Below are positions 25,602-34,727 of a stretch of DNA of 64,000 nucleotides, in pieces. The position numbers and the translations under genes are program-made. Below the pieces are notes generated by a model. It was not told the origin of the DNA, made no database searches, and saw only the letters and a list, made by a program, of their open reading frames with translations. The DNA is from Candidatus Aminicenantota bacterium (GTDB lineage: Bacteria > Acidobacteriota > Aminicenantia > Aminicenantales > Aminicenantaceae). How positions within the stretch are numbered: the first letter of the stretch is position 1; each line of letters opens with the position of its first letter. The stretch lies in NCBI GenBank assembly GCA_016927475.1, contig JAFGMO010000047.1, positions 62,001-126,000 on the forward strand. The letters run 5' to 3'.

Positions 25602-26088
25602 TTACGCCCCAATCAAATATTTTTGGACATCCACATCCAAATCGGTAAATGCATCGGCTTCCTCGATCAACTTGGCCGAGCTCGACTTCCCAAAAGCCAT
25701 GATCTCCACAAGGCGTAAAATCCCCATCCCCGCTGACAAGAACGATCACATCCAGCCTTGGCGCAAGCTCGATGGTATCCATGGCAATGCCGATGTCCCA
25801 GTCTCCCTTCTTAGCACCCCCATAAAAAACCTGAAGGTCTTTGGCCCTCACCTCATATCCCAGGTGTTTGAGAGCCTCGAAAAAATTGGTTTCTTCCTTG
25901 ACATCGGTTTTGATCACGTAAGCGATAGCCCGAATGAGATTGCGGCCGCGTATCGCCTCTTCGAGGATGGCCAAAAAATTGACCTTGTTTTTATAGATGA
26001 ATTTCGCTGAATAGTAGAGGTTCTGAACATCGACAAAAACACCGACTCTTTGGCCGCTATAGAGACCGTTCACCCCTTTTTTTGTCAT
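25602..26088 (-). pseudogene. NYN-domain (LabA/DUF88) RNase-like gene, frameshifted
   Basis: The N-terminal ~125 residues are a good NYN/LabA domain: VGVFVDVQNLYYSAK, then DWDIGIAMDTIELA and VLVSGDGDFTP with the PIN-like acidic residues. After Pro the frame should continue Leu-Val-Glu-Tyr-Leu-Lys..., but it becomes Cys-rich nonsense that runs on to 25519. A +1 shift near 25709 restores the family ending: VEIMAFGKSSSAKLIEEADA and 15 more residues to TAA at 25602-25604. About eleven codons of the usual helix between the two halves appear lost. The gene is therefore probably inactive, unless the sequence has an error. Start ATG 26088 follows GGAGG. Confidence 0.8.
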
Positions 26089-26164
26089 GGTGGAAAACTC
26101 CTCCCCGCCAAAATAGTATTCTCCGTTTCAGAGATTCTTTTTATTTTTTATCACAAAAAACACC

Positions 26165-28150
26165 TTATTTGCCCATATGGGTTTCAAACCAATCCATCAC
26201 CCGGTTCCAAACATCAAGCTGGTGGGCATATTCCCTGACGCCGTGGTATTCCCTGGGATATACAATCATCCGGACCGGAGCTCCGTAGTGCTTGAGGGCC
26301 ATATAAAATTCATAAGCCTGGGAAAGGGGAACACGCTCGTCATTTTCTCCGTGGACGATGAGGACGGGTGTTTTGACGTTGGATGCATAGGTAACAGGGG
26401 AATTCCGGACGTATACATCCCGGTTTTCATAAGGCGGTTGGTTGAAATACCCGATGAGAAAAGACGGCTCATCGGTCAGGGCATATTCGGTAACGATGTT
26501 GGCAACCCCCGCAGAAACATAAGCCGCTTTAAAACGGTCGGTCTGGGTAACTACCCAGGAGGTAAGATATCCTCCATAGCTTCCTCCGCCGACACACATT
26601 CTCTCAGGATCCGCCCATCCCTTGTCAATAAGGGCATCCACACCGCTCATAACATCGGTCATGGGCCCTCTGCCCCAGTTTTCCACATTGGCCGTCATCC
26701 AGGCCATTCCGGAACCTGAACTCCCCCGAAAATTAGGAAGAAAAACCATCCATCCCCGTGAAGTGAAAAGCCTGGCCCAATTGTCGACATGAACTCCCAG
26801 TCCCCAATTGTAAGCCGGACCGCCGTGAAACCAAACCACGAGAGGCACCTTCCGGCCCTCTTCAAAATCCGGAGGCTTAACAACGATGCCGAATACCTCC
26901 CGGCCGTCTTCTGAATTTTTCCAGCGAAGCTCCTCGACTTCGCCCAATTGGATGTCTTCAAAATACCGGTTGAAAGAGGTCAAGGCGCGGGTTTCTCTTT
27001 TTTTCAAATCAGCCGCCCAGACCTCAGGCGGCATGCCGGTTGTCTCATTGAGAAAAACAGCCCGGTTTCCGTCCGCATTCACGGACCAATGGCTGCCCCA
27101 GTAGGGGATGATGGAGCGGTCCATCTCAAAGAGTTTATCCGTTTTCCCTTCGAGAGAAAGCTTGAGAAGATAGTTGTGCGGTCCTTCCGAAACCGCGGCC
27201 AGGATTTTATCTTCCCGTGGATGCCAGACTAAATCCCAGACATTACCGGGATAATCTTCAAGCAATCCATAAGGTTTCTCTCCCGATACGGATTGGACCT
27301 TGACAATTCCCCTCTCCTTGAAAGTTCCTATGGGACCGATAAAAGCCAACAGGTCTCCTCCGGGTGAAAAGCATGGAGCCGCCAGGGCATTGAGCTTGCG
27401 GCAAAGGATCTTTTCCTCCGGGGTTTCAACATCCAGCAGAACCAAACGGCTTTGATATTCATTTCCTTCGGCTGTAGGGATTTCTGATAACCGCAGGGCA
27501 AGGCATTTTCCATCCGGTGCCCAACGGAAGTCAAAAACCGTCTGCCCTTCACGGGATAGAGGCCGGACTTTCCCGGAATCTAGATCGAGAAGCCAAAGCC
27601 GCGTATGAAGCCGGTACTCGTCAACGACAACGGCATCATAGCCTTTTTTTTGCAGTTCCCGCTCTTTATCATTCAGAACATCCCTCTTAAGAAAAGCAAT
27701 CTTTTTCCCATCAGGAGACCACTCCAAGCTCCGGACAGAATTTTCCTCAAAGGTCAATTGTCGAAGTTCTGCCGTTTCCGGTAAAATCATGAATATCTGA
27801 GATGTCCTTTCCTTCTCTTTTCGAAAGATAAAAGCAAGGCCCTCACCTGAGGGGGACCAACTCGGAGAGGATTGAGATCCTGCAATATCCGTGATTCGCT
27901 GCAACTTTATGCCATCCCAAGATACCATCCATATTCCGGAATCCCGCCGGTGATCCTCTCCGTATTCGGACAACACAAAAACGGCCCAATTTCCATCCGG
28001 CGAAATGCGGGGATCGGATATCCTTTTTATCTTAAACATGTCTTCCGGTTCAAATGGCCTTTTCTCCTGCACGGCTGCCGGAGACAACAAAGCCAGTCCG
28101 AGCAACAGGCAAGGGAATATCAAACAAAATACTTTTGAGGGAAAACGCAT
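26165..28150 (-). CDS. S9 prolyl oligopeptidase-family peptidase (DPP/acylaminoacyl type)
   Basis: 661 residues from ATG 28150, with AAAGGAGG upstream. A signal peptide (hydrophobic core ending Leu-Ser-Pro-Ala-Ala) is followed by a beta-propeller with several SPDG/SPSG blades (ISPDGNWAVF, WSPSGEGLAFIF, WSPDGKKIAFLK). The catalytic alpha/beta-hydrolase domain has Ser524 in GGGSYGGYL, an Asp in HGENDERVP and a His in REYHGVREYAH. These exopeptidases or oligopeptidases trim short peptides, here in the periplasm. It is a single-gene unit between the broken NYN gene and the sulfatase-like gene. The family is certain; the cleavage preference is not predictable. Confidence 0.95.
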   Translation of the reverse strand: MRFPSKVFCLIFPCLLLGLALLSPAAVQEKRPFEPEDMFKIKRISDPRISPDGNWAVFVLSEYGEDHRRDSGIWMVSWDGIKLQRITDIAGSQSSPSWSPSGEGLAFIFRKEKERTSQIFMILPETAELRQLTFEENSVRSLEWSPDGKKIAFLKRDVLNDKERELQKKGYDAVVVDEYRLHTRLWLLDLDSGKVRPLSREGQTVFDFRWAPDGKCLALRLSEIPTAEGNEYQSRLVLLDVETPEEKILCRKLNALAAPCFSPGGDLLAFIGPIGTFKERGIVKVQSVSGEKPYGLLEDYPGNVWDLVWHPREDKILAAVSEGPHNYLLKLSLEGKTDKLFEMDRSIIPYWGSHWSVNADGNRAVFLNETTGMPPEVWAADLKKRETRALTSFNRYFEDIQLGEVEELRWKNSEDGREVFGIVVKPPDFEEGRKVPLVVWFHGGPAYNWGLGVHVDNWARLFTSRGWMVFLPNFRGSSGSGMAWMTANVENWGRGPMTDVMSGVDALIDKGWADPERMCVGGGSYGGYLTSWVVTQTDRFKAAYVSAGVANIVTEYALTDEPSFLIGYFNQPPYENRDVYVRNSPVTYASNVKTPVLIVHGENDERVPLSQAYEFYMALKHYGAPVRMIVYPREYHGVREYAHQLDVWNRVMDWFETHMGK

Positions 28151-28250
28151 ACCGGCCTCCTTTAAAAACACATTATAAAAATTGTAGACCAGCCCCCCTT
28201 AAAAAGCCAGCCTTTAGATATCAATAACTTCATTGCATGGTCCGGAGCAA

Positions 28251-29645
28251 CTATTTTAAATAACCCAGGGACCGCAGTCGCTGACGCAGCTCTTCATCCA
28301 TTTCAGGAACGGCTCTATTGCTCCAGATCAGTGTTTTTTTGTAGGTTTCAAGGTTAAAACGAATATCAAAAAATTTATCCAGCGCTTCTTTGAAGGTTAT
28401 CCCTGTGGTTTTGGTCACAGGATTTTGCTCATTGAGATCGGAAGTGAGATCGATATACATCTTTTCTTCTTTTTTATAATCATGGATCACTTTATACTGC
28501 TCCATCCGAAGAGCTTCATGATAGCGCTTCCAGCTTTTGACTTCGGCGAAAACGGGAAGTTCCTTCTTCTTGGATTCCCCTGAGGTAAAGTATGAAACGA
28601 GACTCTTCCCGATGCATTCGGGGCTTTGGGAAAGCCCGCAAAGCTCAAGAACCGTCGGCATAATATCAATAATGCGTATCTGTCTCTTGACCGTGACTCC
28701 CAAAGGAACAAGCCCGGGCGCCCAAAGGATCAAAGGAATGCGAAGGGTCGTATCGTAAAGATTCTGCCGGTGACCGAACACGCCATGCTCGAAAAACTCC
28801 TCACCGTGGTCGGATGTGATAACAATGAGTGTCCGTTCCAGAAGACCATGGGCGTCCAGAAGATCCATCAAGCGTGAGATTCCCATTTCATCCACAAACC
28901 GTATCTCGCCGTCATACAAAGAAACAAGGTGGGCCAGGTCAGGGAGATTCATTCCGGCATGGATATTCGGATTATTCATGATGTCAATCCCGTTGACTGG
29001 ACCGGAATAATCTGGATCAAACATTTGGTCATAGGGGGGAGGCGGATCGAAATCCGCATGGACGTCAAAAAGATGGAGAAAAAGAAAAAAGGGATCGTCC
29101 TTTCTCTCCGACAACAAATCTTCAACCTTATCGAGAGCTCCGGGTGTTGTCCGTCCTCTCTCTGAGGCTTGCAACATTTCAGCCCCGTCCAACTTTTTGT
29201 CATAGAGCGTTAAATCCATATAGGCGTCAAAACCCTGATCAAAACCCCAGCGAGGCAGCAGGAAAGGCCCTGTAAAAATTCCCCAAGTTCTATATCCGTT
29301 TCGTTTAAAAATCTCCGCTATTGTGATTCTGTTGTCATCCAGACGTTCATCTTCAGTCATAACGCGGTGCACCAGGTCAGGCAATCCGGTAAATAAGGCT
29401 AAATGGGCGGGAAGGGTCCAGGAAGTCGAACTGAAGGCTCGTTCGAAACGAACCCCTTCCCGGGCTAAACGGTCTATAGTCGGGCTGGTCGGCCGGGTAT
29501 AACCATAACATCCGAGATGGTCCGGCCTCAGCGTATCGATCGATATCAATACCACATTGAGGGGCTTGCTTCGTGGCAGGATAAAAAGCAACAAAGCCAT
29601 TCCGATCAACAGGACAGTCAAAACAATTAAAATCCAACGTTTCAT
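28251..29645 (-). CDS. Sulfatase-fold membrane-anchored hydrolase/transferase
   Basis: 464 residues with an N-terminal membrane anchor (~4-24). The alkaline-phosphatase-fold core starts NVVLISIDTLRPDHLGCYGY, with metal Asp residues, and later has ITSDHGEEFFEHG and VFGHRQNLYDTTLRIPLI. At the place of the formylglycine Cys in C-x-P-x-R there is Thr77 (TLPAH), so it cannot be matured as a classical sulfatase. A Thr nucleophile is the rule in phosphoethanolamine and related phosphotransferases, which share this fold. The catalytic core faces the periplasm. The gene stands alone, transcribed toward the S9 peptidase. The substrate is undetermined. Confidence 0.88.
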   Translation of the reverse strand: MKRWILIVLTVLLIGMALLLFILPRSKPLNVVLISIDTLRPDHLGCYGYTRPTSPTIDRLAREGVRFERAFSSTSWTLPAHLALFTGLPDLVHRVMTEDERLDDNRITIAEIFKRNGYRTWGIFTGPFLLPRWGFDQGFDAYMDLTLYDKKLDGAEMLQASERGRTTPGALDKVEDLLSERKDDPFFLFLHLFDVHADFDPPPPYDQMFDPDYSGPVNGIDIMNNPNIHAGMNLPDLAHLVSLYDGEIRFVDEMGISRLMDLLDAHGLLERTLIVITSDHGEEFFEHGVFGHRQNLYDTTLRIPLILWAPGLVPLGVTVKRQIRIIDIMPTVLELCGLSQSPECIGKSLVSYFTSGESKKKELPVFAEVKSWKRYHEALRMEQYKVIHDYKKEEKMYIDLTSDLNEQNPVTKTTGITFKEALDKFFDIRFNLETYKKTLIWSNRAVPEMDEELRQRLRSLGYLK

Positions 29646-29783
29646 ACTGTTACCTCAACAGGCTTTACATTTAGTATACAAAAAAAAGGTATCAGGACTC
29701 CAGTTAGAAAAAACGGCATTTGGCCGCTTATTCTTTCGATAAGGAAACCTTAAACCTTGCCCTGCCCGAATAATACATACAGA

Positions 29784-29812
29784 TTGATTTACAGAAGATG
29801 TTATGCTACATT
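29784..29812 (+). promoter_or_regulatory. Predicted promoter of the TPR lipoprotein gene
   Basis: TTGATT (29784-29789), 17 nt, TACATT (29807-29812). It overlaps the in-frame ATG at 29803, which favours the start at 29842. This is a by-eye prediction. Confidence 0.4.
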
Positions 29813-29841
29813 CTCAACAAGTACAGGGAGATAAAAAGACC

Positions 29842-30708
29842 ATGAAGAAATCGACAACATTAATCTTCATTGCGACTACTGCGGCATTTTTCTGCCTTTC
29901 TCTTTTCAGCTGTAAAAAATCAGATGAAACAGGGAAGGAAGAATTCTCTCCCGAAAAAACTCGAAAAAAGCTGGAAAAAAGGCTTAAGGAGCTGAACAAA
30001 GCCATAGAGAAAAACCCTGAAGACGCGGCCGCGTTAAATGAGCGGGGTTCTCTTTATCTTGGTCAGGCCCGCTATCAAGAAGCTGTAAACGATTTAACCA
30101 GAGCCATTGAAACGAACACTGAGATGGCAGAAATCTTCATCAACAGGGGCATCGCTTTCAAAAACCTCAAACAGTTCGACCGGGCTGTACTTGACTTCAC
30201 ACAAGCTGTAGAAATCGACAACAGTAATGCCGAGCCCCATTACCATCTTGGAGATATCTATTTCTTAAACAAACTTTGGCCGGAGGCGATAGATTCTTAC
30301 AATAAAGCACTGGCCATCAACCCGACCTATACTGCAGCCTACGCCAACCGTGGCGTTGCTTTCAAAAACAGCGGAAGATTGGATGAAGCCCTGGCCGATT
30401 ATACAAAAGCTCTCGAGCTGGATCCGACCATGGCCCTGACATTTAATAACCGGGGCAATATTTATTTCAACAAAGGGCTCTTCAAAGAAGCCCTGTCTGA
30501 TTTCGATAAAGCGATAGAACTGAATCCCTCACTGGCCATGGCTTATTCGGGCAGAGGCTTCACCCATGAGCGGCTGGGTGAGCTGGAGAAAGCCATCTCC
30601 GATCTTGAAAAATTCTTAGAAGTGGCCCCGGATTCTTTTGCCCAGTACAAAACAATGGCGGAAAAGAAAATCGCTGAGCTTCAAAAGAAACTAGAAAAAT
30701 CCCCTTAG
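29842..30708 (+). CDS. TPR-repeat lipoprotein
   Basis: 288 residues from ATG 29842. The signal peptide ends Leu-Phe-Ser-Cys, a good lipobox. A charged coil at ~35-65 (EKTRKKLEKRLKELNKAIEK) leads to six TPR units with the Asn-Arg-Gly pattern (AALNERGSLYLGQARYQEAV, NRGIAFKNLKQFDRAV, HYHLGDIYF, ANRGVAFKNSGRLDEAL, NNRGNIYFNKGLFKEAL, SGRGFTHERLGELEKAI). Such proteins are periplasmic scaffolds at the inner or outer membrane. Its 3' end faces the HEAT-repeat gene, with a strong hairpin between them. No partner is defined. The domain call is clear, the role unknown. Confidence 0.9.
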   Translation: MKKSTTLIFIATTAAFFCLSLFSCKKSDETGKEEFSPEKTRKKLEKRLKELNKAIEKNPEDAAALNERGSLYLGQARYQEAVNDLTRAIETNTEMAEIFINRGIAFKNLKQFDRAVLDFTQAVEIDNSNAEPHYHLGDIYFLNKLWPEAIDSYNKALAINPTYTAAYANRGVAFKNSGRLDEALADYTKALELDPTMALTFNNRGNIYFNKGLFKEALSDFDKAIELNPSLAMAYSGRGFTHERLGELEKAISDLEKFLEVAPDSFAQYKTMAEKKIAELQKKLEKSP

Positions 30709-30750
30709 AAACAAAAATCATCTAAAAAATTGAACACCTTTTATTCCGGC

Positions 30751-30790
30751 TTTACGGCTGTAAGCAAGTCTGCTTGCTTACAGCCGTAAA
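30751..30790. terminator. Bidirectional hairpin terminator
   Basis: Perfect 18-bp arms (30751-30768 and 30773-30790) around TCTG, between the stops of two converging genes. Flanking tracts (TTTTATT before, AAAACC after) are modestly U-rich on both transcripts. Confidence 0.7.
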
Positions 30791-30799
30791 ACCTTCTAT

Positions 30800-32377
30800 T
30801 TATTTTTTCCCGATGATTTTGAGCAGGGCTTTGCGGGCCTCGGGAGAATCAATCTCGCTTAATGCGGAAACGGCTGCCCGGCGGACCTTGACGTCCTTAT
30901 CATTGACGGCCAGGTCATAAAGAATGGGGACCGCTCCCTCGTTATCAATTTCTCCGAGGGTTAAAACCGCCGCCCGGCGCAGGTCAACATCATTTTCCTT
31001 TTTGATGATATCTCCCAGGATTTTTATGGAAATATCCTCATCAAAATCCTCCAGGGAATACAGGGCGGCTTTCCTTACGGATTTGAACTTGGCCTTCTGA
31101 AGTACTTCAAGCAGCATGTTGGCGTCCTCGTCTTCGAGAACATCTTCCAGAGCATAAGCCGCCGCTTTTGCGACCTCTTCCTCGGGATTGTTAATGGCCG
31201 TGTCGGTAAGTATACGCGCCACCTCCCGGCCTTCCTGATCTTCAAGGGCGTAGACCGCGGCTTTGAGAAGATCCACTTCTTTGACCGTGTTCAGAATATC
31301 CTTAAGCACTTTCACTGCCTCCGGACTATCGATATCCTCGATGTTCGAAATGGCCCTGCGCCTGGAATCAAGGTCTCCCTTTCCAAGGGCAATCTCACGG
31401 AGAAAAGGAAGGGCTTCCGGTGCTCCGCTGTCGGCCAGTTGACTTAAAGCCATCCGTTTGGCCTCGGATGAGCGGGCTTCTCTAAAAATACGCCGGTAGG
31501 CCTCAAGTTCTCCCTCTCCGCCTATGTCTTCGATAGCGCTCACTGCCGCCCTGGCCAGGGTATCGTCTATCTCGGTAAGAGCGATATCCAACAGGAAAGG
31601 TGCGGCAGCCTCCTCTTCAAGATCCCCCAGAGCGAACAGAGCGGCTTTTTTAACTACCAGGTCTTTTTCATTCTTAAAAACCTTTTGAAGGATCTCCGCC
31701 GTCCTTTGGCCTTCTATATCCTCGAGAGCATAAACGGCCTGCTTCCGCAAAGAAACATCGGGGTCATTGAGGGCGATCTCTTCCAGCTTGTCCAAAATCA
31801 AAGGTGATTCAAAATCTTCCAGGATATCGATGATCTTGCGGCGCAGCTTTCTATCGGCTGAAGCATCATAAAGCTTCAAAATATATTCCAGGGCCTCTTC
31901 GTCGCCGATGTCCTCTAAAGCATAGAGGGCCGTCAGTTTGATCTCATCATCGACATCTTCCATCATGGTCCGAATGATGGCTTCGTATTCACGCTTTCCG
32001 CTCTTGGCAAGCTCTTTTCCGATTCTGATGAGACTGCTTCGCGCATCATCCACCCATTTACTTCCTTTGTATGTCTTGACAAAATCCCGGTAACAGGAAA
32101 AAACATCTTCGATGGCCCCTTCCATTTTCTCACGGGCATAACAGTGCCAGAACCGGGCGTCATCGATCCAGCCGCTGTCTTTGAACTTCTGCATAAAATT
32201 TTCGAGAGATTTTTTGGCTTCGTCCCATCTTTTTTCCAGAATGTAGCTATAGGCCTGCCTGTAGGCTTTAGTGTCTTCTTCCTGAATCTCCTCGGCACCG
32301 AATGCTTGCCCAACAGGAGCCAGTACAGCCAGCGCTAAACAAAACAAAGGAAAAATGATAAACTTCCTATATTTCAT
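30800..32377 (-). CDS. Exported HEAT-repeat protein
   Basis: 525 residues with a signal peptide (cleavage near Phe-Gly-Ala). Residues ~35-140 look like a TPR/outer-membrane-assembly style helix pair (AYSYILEKRWDEAKKSLENF, DDARFWHCYAREK). From ~150 to the end about eleven HEAT/PBS-lyase-like units follow with a ~31-residue period, each carrying Ala-x-x-Ala-Leu-Glu-Asp-Ile/Leu (for example ALYALEDIGDEEAL, AVYALEDIEGQRTA, AVLTLGEIDNEGAVPIL). The conserved Glu-Asp is unusually regular, suggesting recent unit duplication. It is the last gene of the 33811-30800 operon behind a sigma and an anti-sigma factor. It is probably a periplasmic binding scaffold controlled by that sigma (inference). Confidence 0.88.
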   Translation of the reverse strand: MKYRKFIIFPLFCLALAVLAPVGQAFGAEEIQEEDTKAYRQAYSYILEKRWDEAKKSLENFMQKFKDSGWIDDARFWHCYAREKMEGAIEDVFSCYRDFVKTYKGSKWVDDARSSLIRIGKELAKSGKREYEAIIRTMMEDVDDEIKLTALYALEDIGDEEALEYILKLYDASADRKLRRKIIDILEDFESPLILDKLEEIALNDPDVSLRKQAVYALEDIEGQRTAEILQKVFKNEKDLVVKKAALFALGDLEEEAAAPFLLDIALTEIDDTLARAAVSAIEDIGGEGELEAYRRIFREARSSEAKRMALSQLADSGAPEALPFLREIALGKGDLDSRRRAISNIEDIDSPEAVKVLKDILNTVKEVDLLKAAVYALEDQEGREVARILTDTAINNPEEEVAKAAAYALEDVLEDEDANMLLEVLQKAKFKSVRKAALYSLEDFDEDISIKILGDIIKKENDVDLRRAAVLTLGEIDNEGAVPILYDLAVNDKDVKVRRAAVSALSEIDSPEARKALLKIIGKK

Positions 32378-32388
32378 GATATGCCTCC

Positions 32389-33219
32389 TTATATTTTCTT
32401 TCTGTTTTTGGACGCGGTTTTTGATGGTACCGCGCCTGGTTCGCCGGCGATCTCCATCGTATTGATCCGAAGAAGGATGCCAGTCTGATCCACGCCGCTT
32501 TTGACAAATTCCACGGCAGCAAGGTCATTTTCCGACTCAAGATTGGCGATCTGAAGTAGAATCAACTCCAGATCGACAACAAGTTCCCGCATTTTTTTAT
32601 GGGCCGGGTCCGTAAGTCCCTCTTTCAATAGGATAGCTTCCTTAACCAGGCGGCCAGAAACCTGCTTCTGATAGGGTAAGTTGAGAGCATAAGGATCTTC
32701 CTCATCCGGGTTAAAATTAACCATGGCCAAAATGAGGATTTTTGAGCGCTCGATATAATCCTGAGCCTGGTGGACAAGAGAACTCCGGCTTTCCGGTGTT
32801 CCCTGAAGCTCCGCTTGACGGCTCAAGGTTCCTTCCGGACTACGTCCAAAGTACCGGCTTCCAATGAAGAAACCAACGGCGACCAGAATCAGAGCCGCCG
32901 CCGCCTGAAAAGCCCACTTCGGAACGACCTCAAACCGATCCGCCATGATTTTTTTCCAAGCGGAAGGTTCTGTAGGAGTGACTCCTTCGGACCTGATGCG
33001 TTGATGAAGGCGGTTCCAATAGTTGTCCCAATAGTCTTTTCCGGGATCGGGTCTTTTTCTTTTATCCAAAATTTCCAGTACAGCCTCCGTTTTTTTGTAT
33101 TCTTCCGCACATCCCTCACAGGAATCCAAATGCATCTTTAAACGGCGAGCCTCCTTCATAGAAAGCTCCCCGTAGAGATCCGACAAAACCAGGTCACGGT
33201 ATTTTTTGCACATATTCAT
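32389..33219 (-). CDS. Zinc-finger anti-sigma factor (zf-HC2) with one membrane span
   Basis: 276 residues. The N-terminal zf-HC2 fold shows His-Leu-Asp-Ser-Cys-Glu-Gly-Cys (the H-x3-C-x2-C part of the motif) after MCKKYRDLVLSDLYGELS. A single transmembrane helix lies at ~112-131 (AAAALILVAVGFFIGSRYFG), leaving a ~145-residue periplasmic domain with helices that count hydrophobic heptads. It overlaps the sigma gene by 26 bp, a usual sign of a cognate pair. It should hold the sigma factor at the membrane until a periplasmic signal arrives. The C-terminus is Lys/Arg-rich. The family is confident; the trigger is unknown. Confidence 0.9.
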   Translation of the reverse strand: MNMCKKYRDLVLSDLYGELSMKEARRLKMHLDSCEGCAEEYKKTEAVLEILDKRKRPDPGKDYWDNYWNRLHQRIRSEGVTPTEPSAWKKIMADRFEVVPKWAFQAAAALILVAVGFFIGSRYFGRSPEGTLSRQAELQGTPESRSSLVHQAQDYIERSKILILAMVNFNPDEEDPYALNLPYQKQVSGRLVKEAILLKEGLTDPAHKKMRELVVDLELILLQIANLESENDLAAVEFVKSGVDQTGILLRINTMEIAGEPGAVPSKTASKNRKKI

Positions 33220-33811
33220 TGGAAGCCTCCAAAGAATCGGGATTTTGATAGGCAGACAATTCTTTTCTCAACTTTCGAACCGCCCGAAAAAGAAAACTTT
33301 TAACGGCCCCTAAGGACAGTCCCAAGGTTTCCGCGATGTCCTGAAGATTGAGATTATTGTAATGGCGGAGATAAAAAACTATCCGTTCCCGGTTTGATAT
33401 TTTTTCCAGGGCTTTTTCGATCCGGGCTTCGATCATCCGCACCTCGGCCGATTTTTCGGGGTTTTCTTCATAACGTTCTCCCCCAAGAGAATACTCAGCG
33501 GGAAGTTCTTTGAAATTTTCTTCATCCATAGAATCAGACGCCTCCGATTTTTTACGGATATGATCGATACTGGCATTGACCGCGATGCGGTGAAGCCAGG
33601 AACTCAGTCTGGCGTTCCTCTTGAATGTTCTCATTGACCGGTACACTTTCATAAAAACGACCTGGGAAATATCCTCGGCATCGTGATGATTGCGTGTAAA
33701 ATCGTAGGCCAGGTAGTAAATCTTTTTTTTGTATTTTTCAACGAGCTCCCGGAAAGCAGCCTCTTCCCCGTTATGAAGCCCGTCTATCAACGTTTGTTCA
33801 TCCGGTTCCAT
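33194..33811 (-). CDS. ECF sigma factor (RpoE-like), module 1
   Basis: 205 residues from ATG 33811 (AGGA eight bases ahead). The open frame extends to 33862, but MEPDEQTLIDGLHNGEEAAF is a typical sigma N-terminus. Region 2 has YDFTRNHHDAEDISQVVFMKVYRSMRTF and the -10 contact helix. Region 4 has RERIVFYLRHYNNLNLQDIAETLGLSLGAVKS with the helix-turn-helix. There is an acidic linker (KKSEASDSMDEENFKE) between them. It heads an operon with its anti-sigma and a HEAT-repeat protein, and is divergent from a second sigma module that starts at 34143. Confidence 0.93.
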   Translation of the reverse strand: MEPDEQTLIDGLHNGEEAAFRELVEKYKKKIYYLAYDFTRNHHDAEDISQVVFMKVYRSMRTFKRNARLSSWLHRIAVNASIDHIRKKSEASDSMDEENFKELPAEYSLGGERYEENPEKSAEVRMIEARIEKALEKISNRERIVFYLRHYNNLNLQDIAETLGLSLGAVKSFLFRAVRKLRKELSAYQNPDSLEASNEYVQKIP

Positions 33812-34040
33812 TGCTTCTGTCCTGTTTCCTTCGCCAATAACACGGATTGTTTTTTCTATCATACCATTTTCTCATGTAGTTTTCGTTGTGTTTAGACGAA
33901 AATCAGAGACATTAGGTTTGCAGCCGACATCAGCAATGATTCATTATTTACAGGGAATAATGCACAAAGTCATTTATAATAGAGCCGGTCCGGAGTCCCC
34001 CCTGGTATTCACTTTAAAAGCCTATTATTATTAACATAAT

Positions 34041-34092
34041 ATCTGTGTCTGCCGAATTTATGAATAATGCAGGATTGCCTGCTTTATTCATA
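34041..34092 (+). repeat. Dispersed intergenic element, fragment C (border hairpin only)
   Basis: Sequence from 34041 resembles the border of copies A and B: ATCTGTGTCTGCCGAATTTA and then TGAATAATGCAGG. Arms 34059-34073 and 34078-34092 form a 15-bp hairpin with one mismatch and an ATTG loop. The covarying stem and the rest of the element are absent. It lies in the divergent gap between two ECF sigma genes, inside the leader of the second. Confidence 0.7.
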
Positions 34093-34142
34093 CAAATATT
34101 GCAGTCTGGATGTAACCTTTTAATAATAAGGAAGTCTTATAA

Positions 34143-34727
34143 ATGAAAGCTCAAAATAAAGGAAAAAAAGTGGATGTTTTCAGCGATAACCAATTAATGG
34201 AACAGGTAAGGGACGGCAAAGTGGAAAAAATGGCCATTCTTTTTGAACGATACCACATGATGCTCTTCAATTTTATGCTGCGCTTGACCGGGAACAAAAA
34301 CATAAGCGAAGACCTTGTCCAAGACGTTTTTTACCGCATGCTCAGATACCGCCACACCTATAAGGGAAAAAACAAGTTCACCATCTGGATGTATCAGATC
34401 GCCCGGAATGTTCATATCGATTACCTGCGCAAAAACAAAAATGCGGTCCCCTTGGATGACCAATGGGAAGAAATCCACAGCCGGGAACCCGCCCCAATGG
34501 AACACATGGAGCAAGAGAAAGACATACAGCTTATCCGCCAAGCTATGTCCCGGCTTTCCGTCAAAAAGAGAGAAATTCTTATCCTAAGCCGCTTTCAGGA
34601 CCTGAAATATAAAGAGATCGCCGAACTTATGGACTGCCATATCGGAACCGTCAAGGCCACCGTCCATAGGGCCATCAAAGACCTGGGAAAAATTTATGGA
34701 GAGCTTTCAGGAGGCATAACACCATGA
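34143..34727 (+). CDS. ECF sigma factor, module 2
   Basis: 194 residues. Region 2 (LFERYHMMLFNFMLRLTGNKNISEDLVQDVFYRMLRYRHTY, then TIWMYQIARNVHIDYLRK) and region 4 (LSVKKREILILSRFQDLKYKEIAELMDCHIGTVKATVHRAIKDL, over the usual four helices) are complete. AAGGAAG stands ten bases before ATG 34143. The stop overlaps the anti-sigma start in ATGA. The 280-bp gap to the divergent sigma gene holds the repeat fragment C and no recognisable ECF promoter pair of my own finding. The gene heads the four-gene operon that ends at 37355. Confidence 0.93.
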   Translation: MKAQNKGKKVDVFSDNQLMEQVRDGKVEKMAILFERYHMMLFNFMLRLTGNKNISEDLVQDVFYRMLRYRHTYKGKNKFTIWMYQIARNVHIDYLRKNKNAVPLDDQWEEIHSREPAPMEHMEQEKDIQLIRQAMSRLSVKKREILILSRFQDLKYKEIAELMDCHIGTVKATVHRAIKDLGKIYGELSGGITP

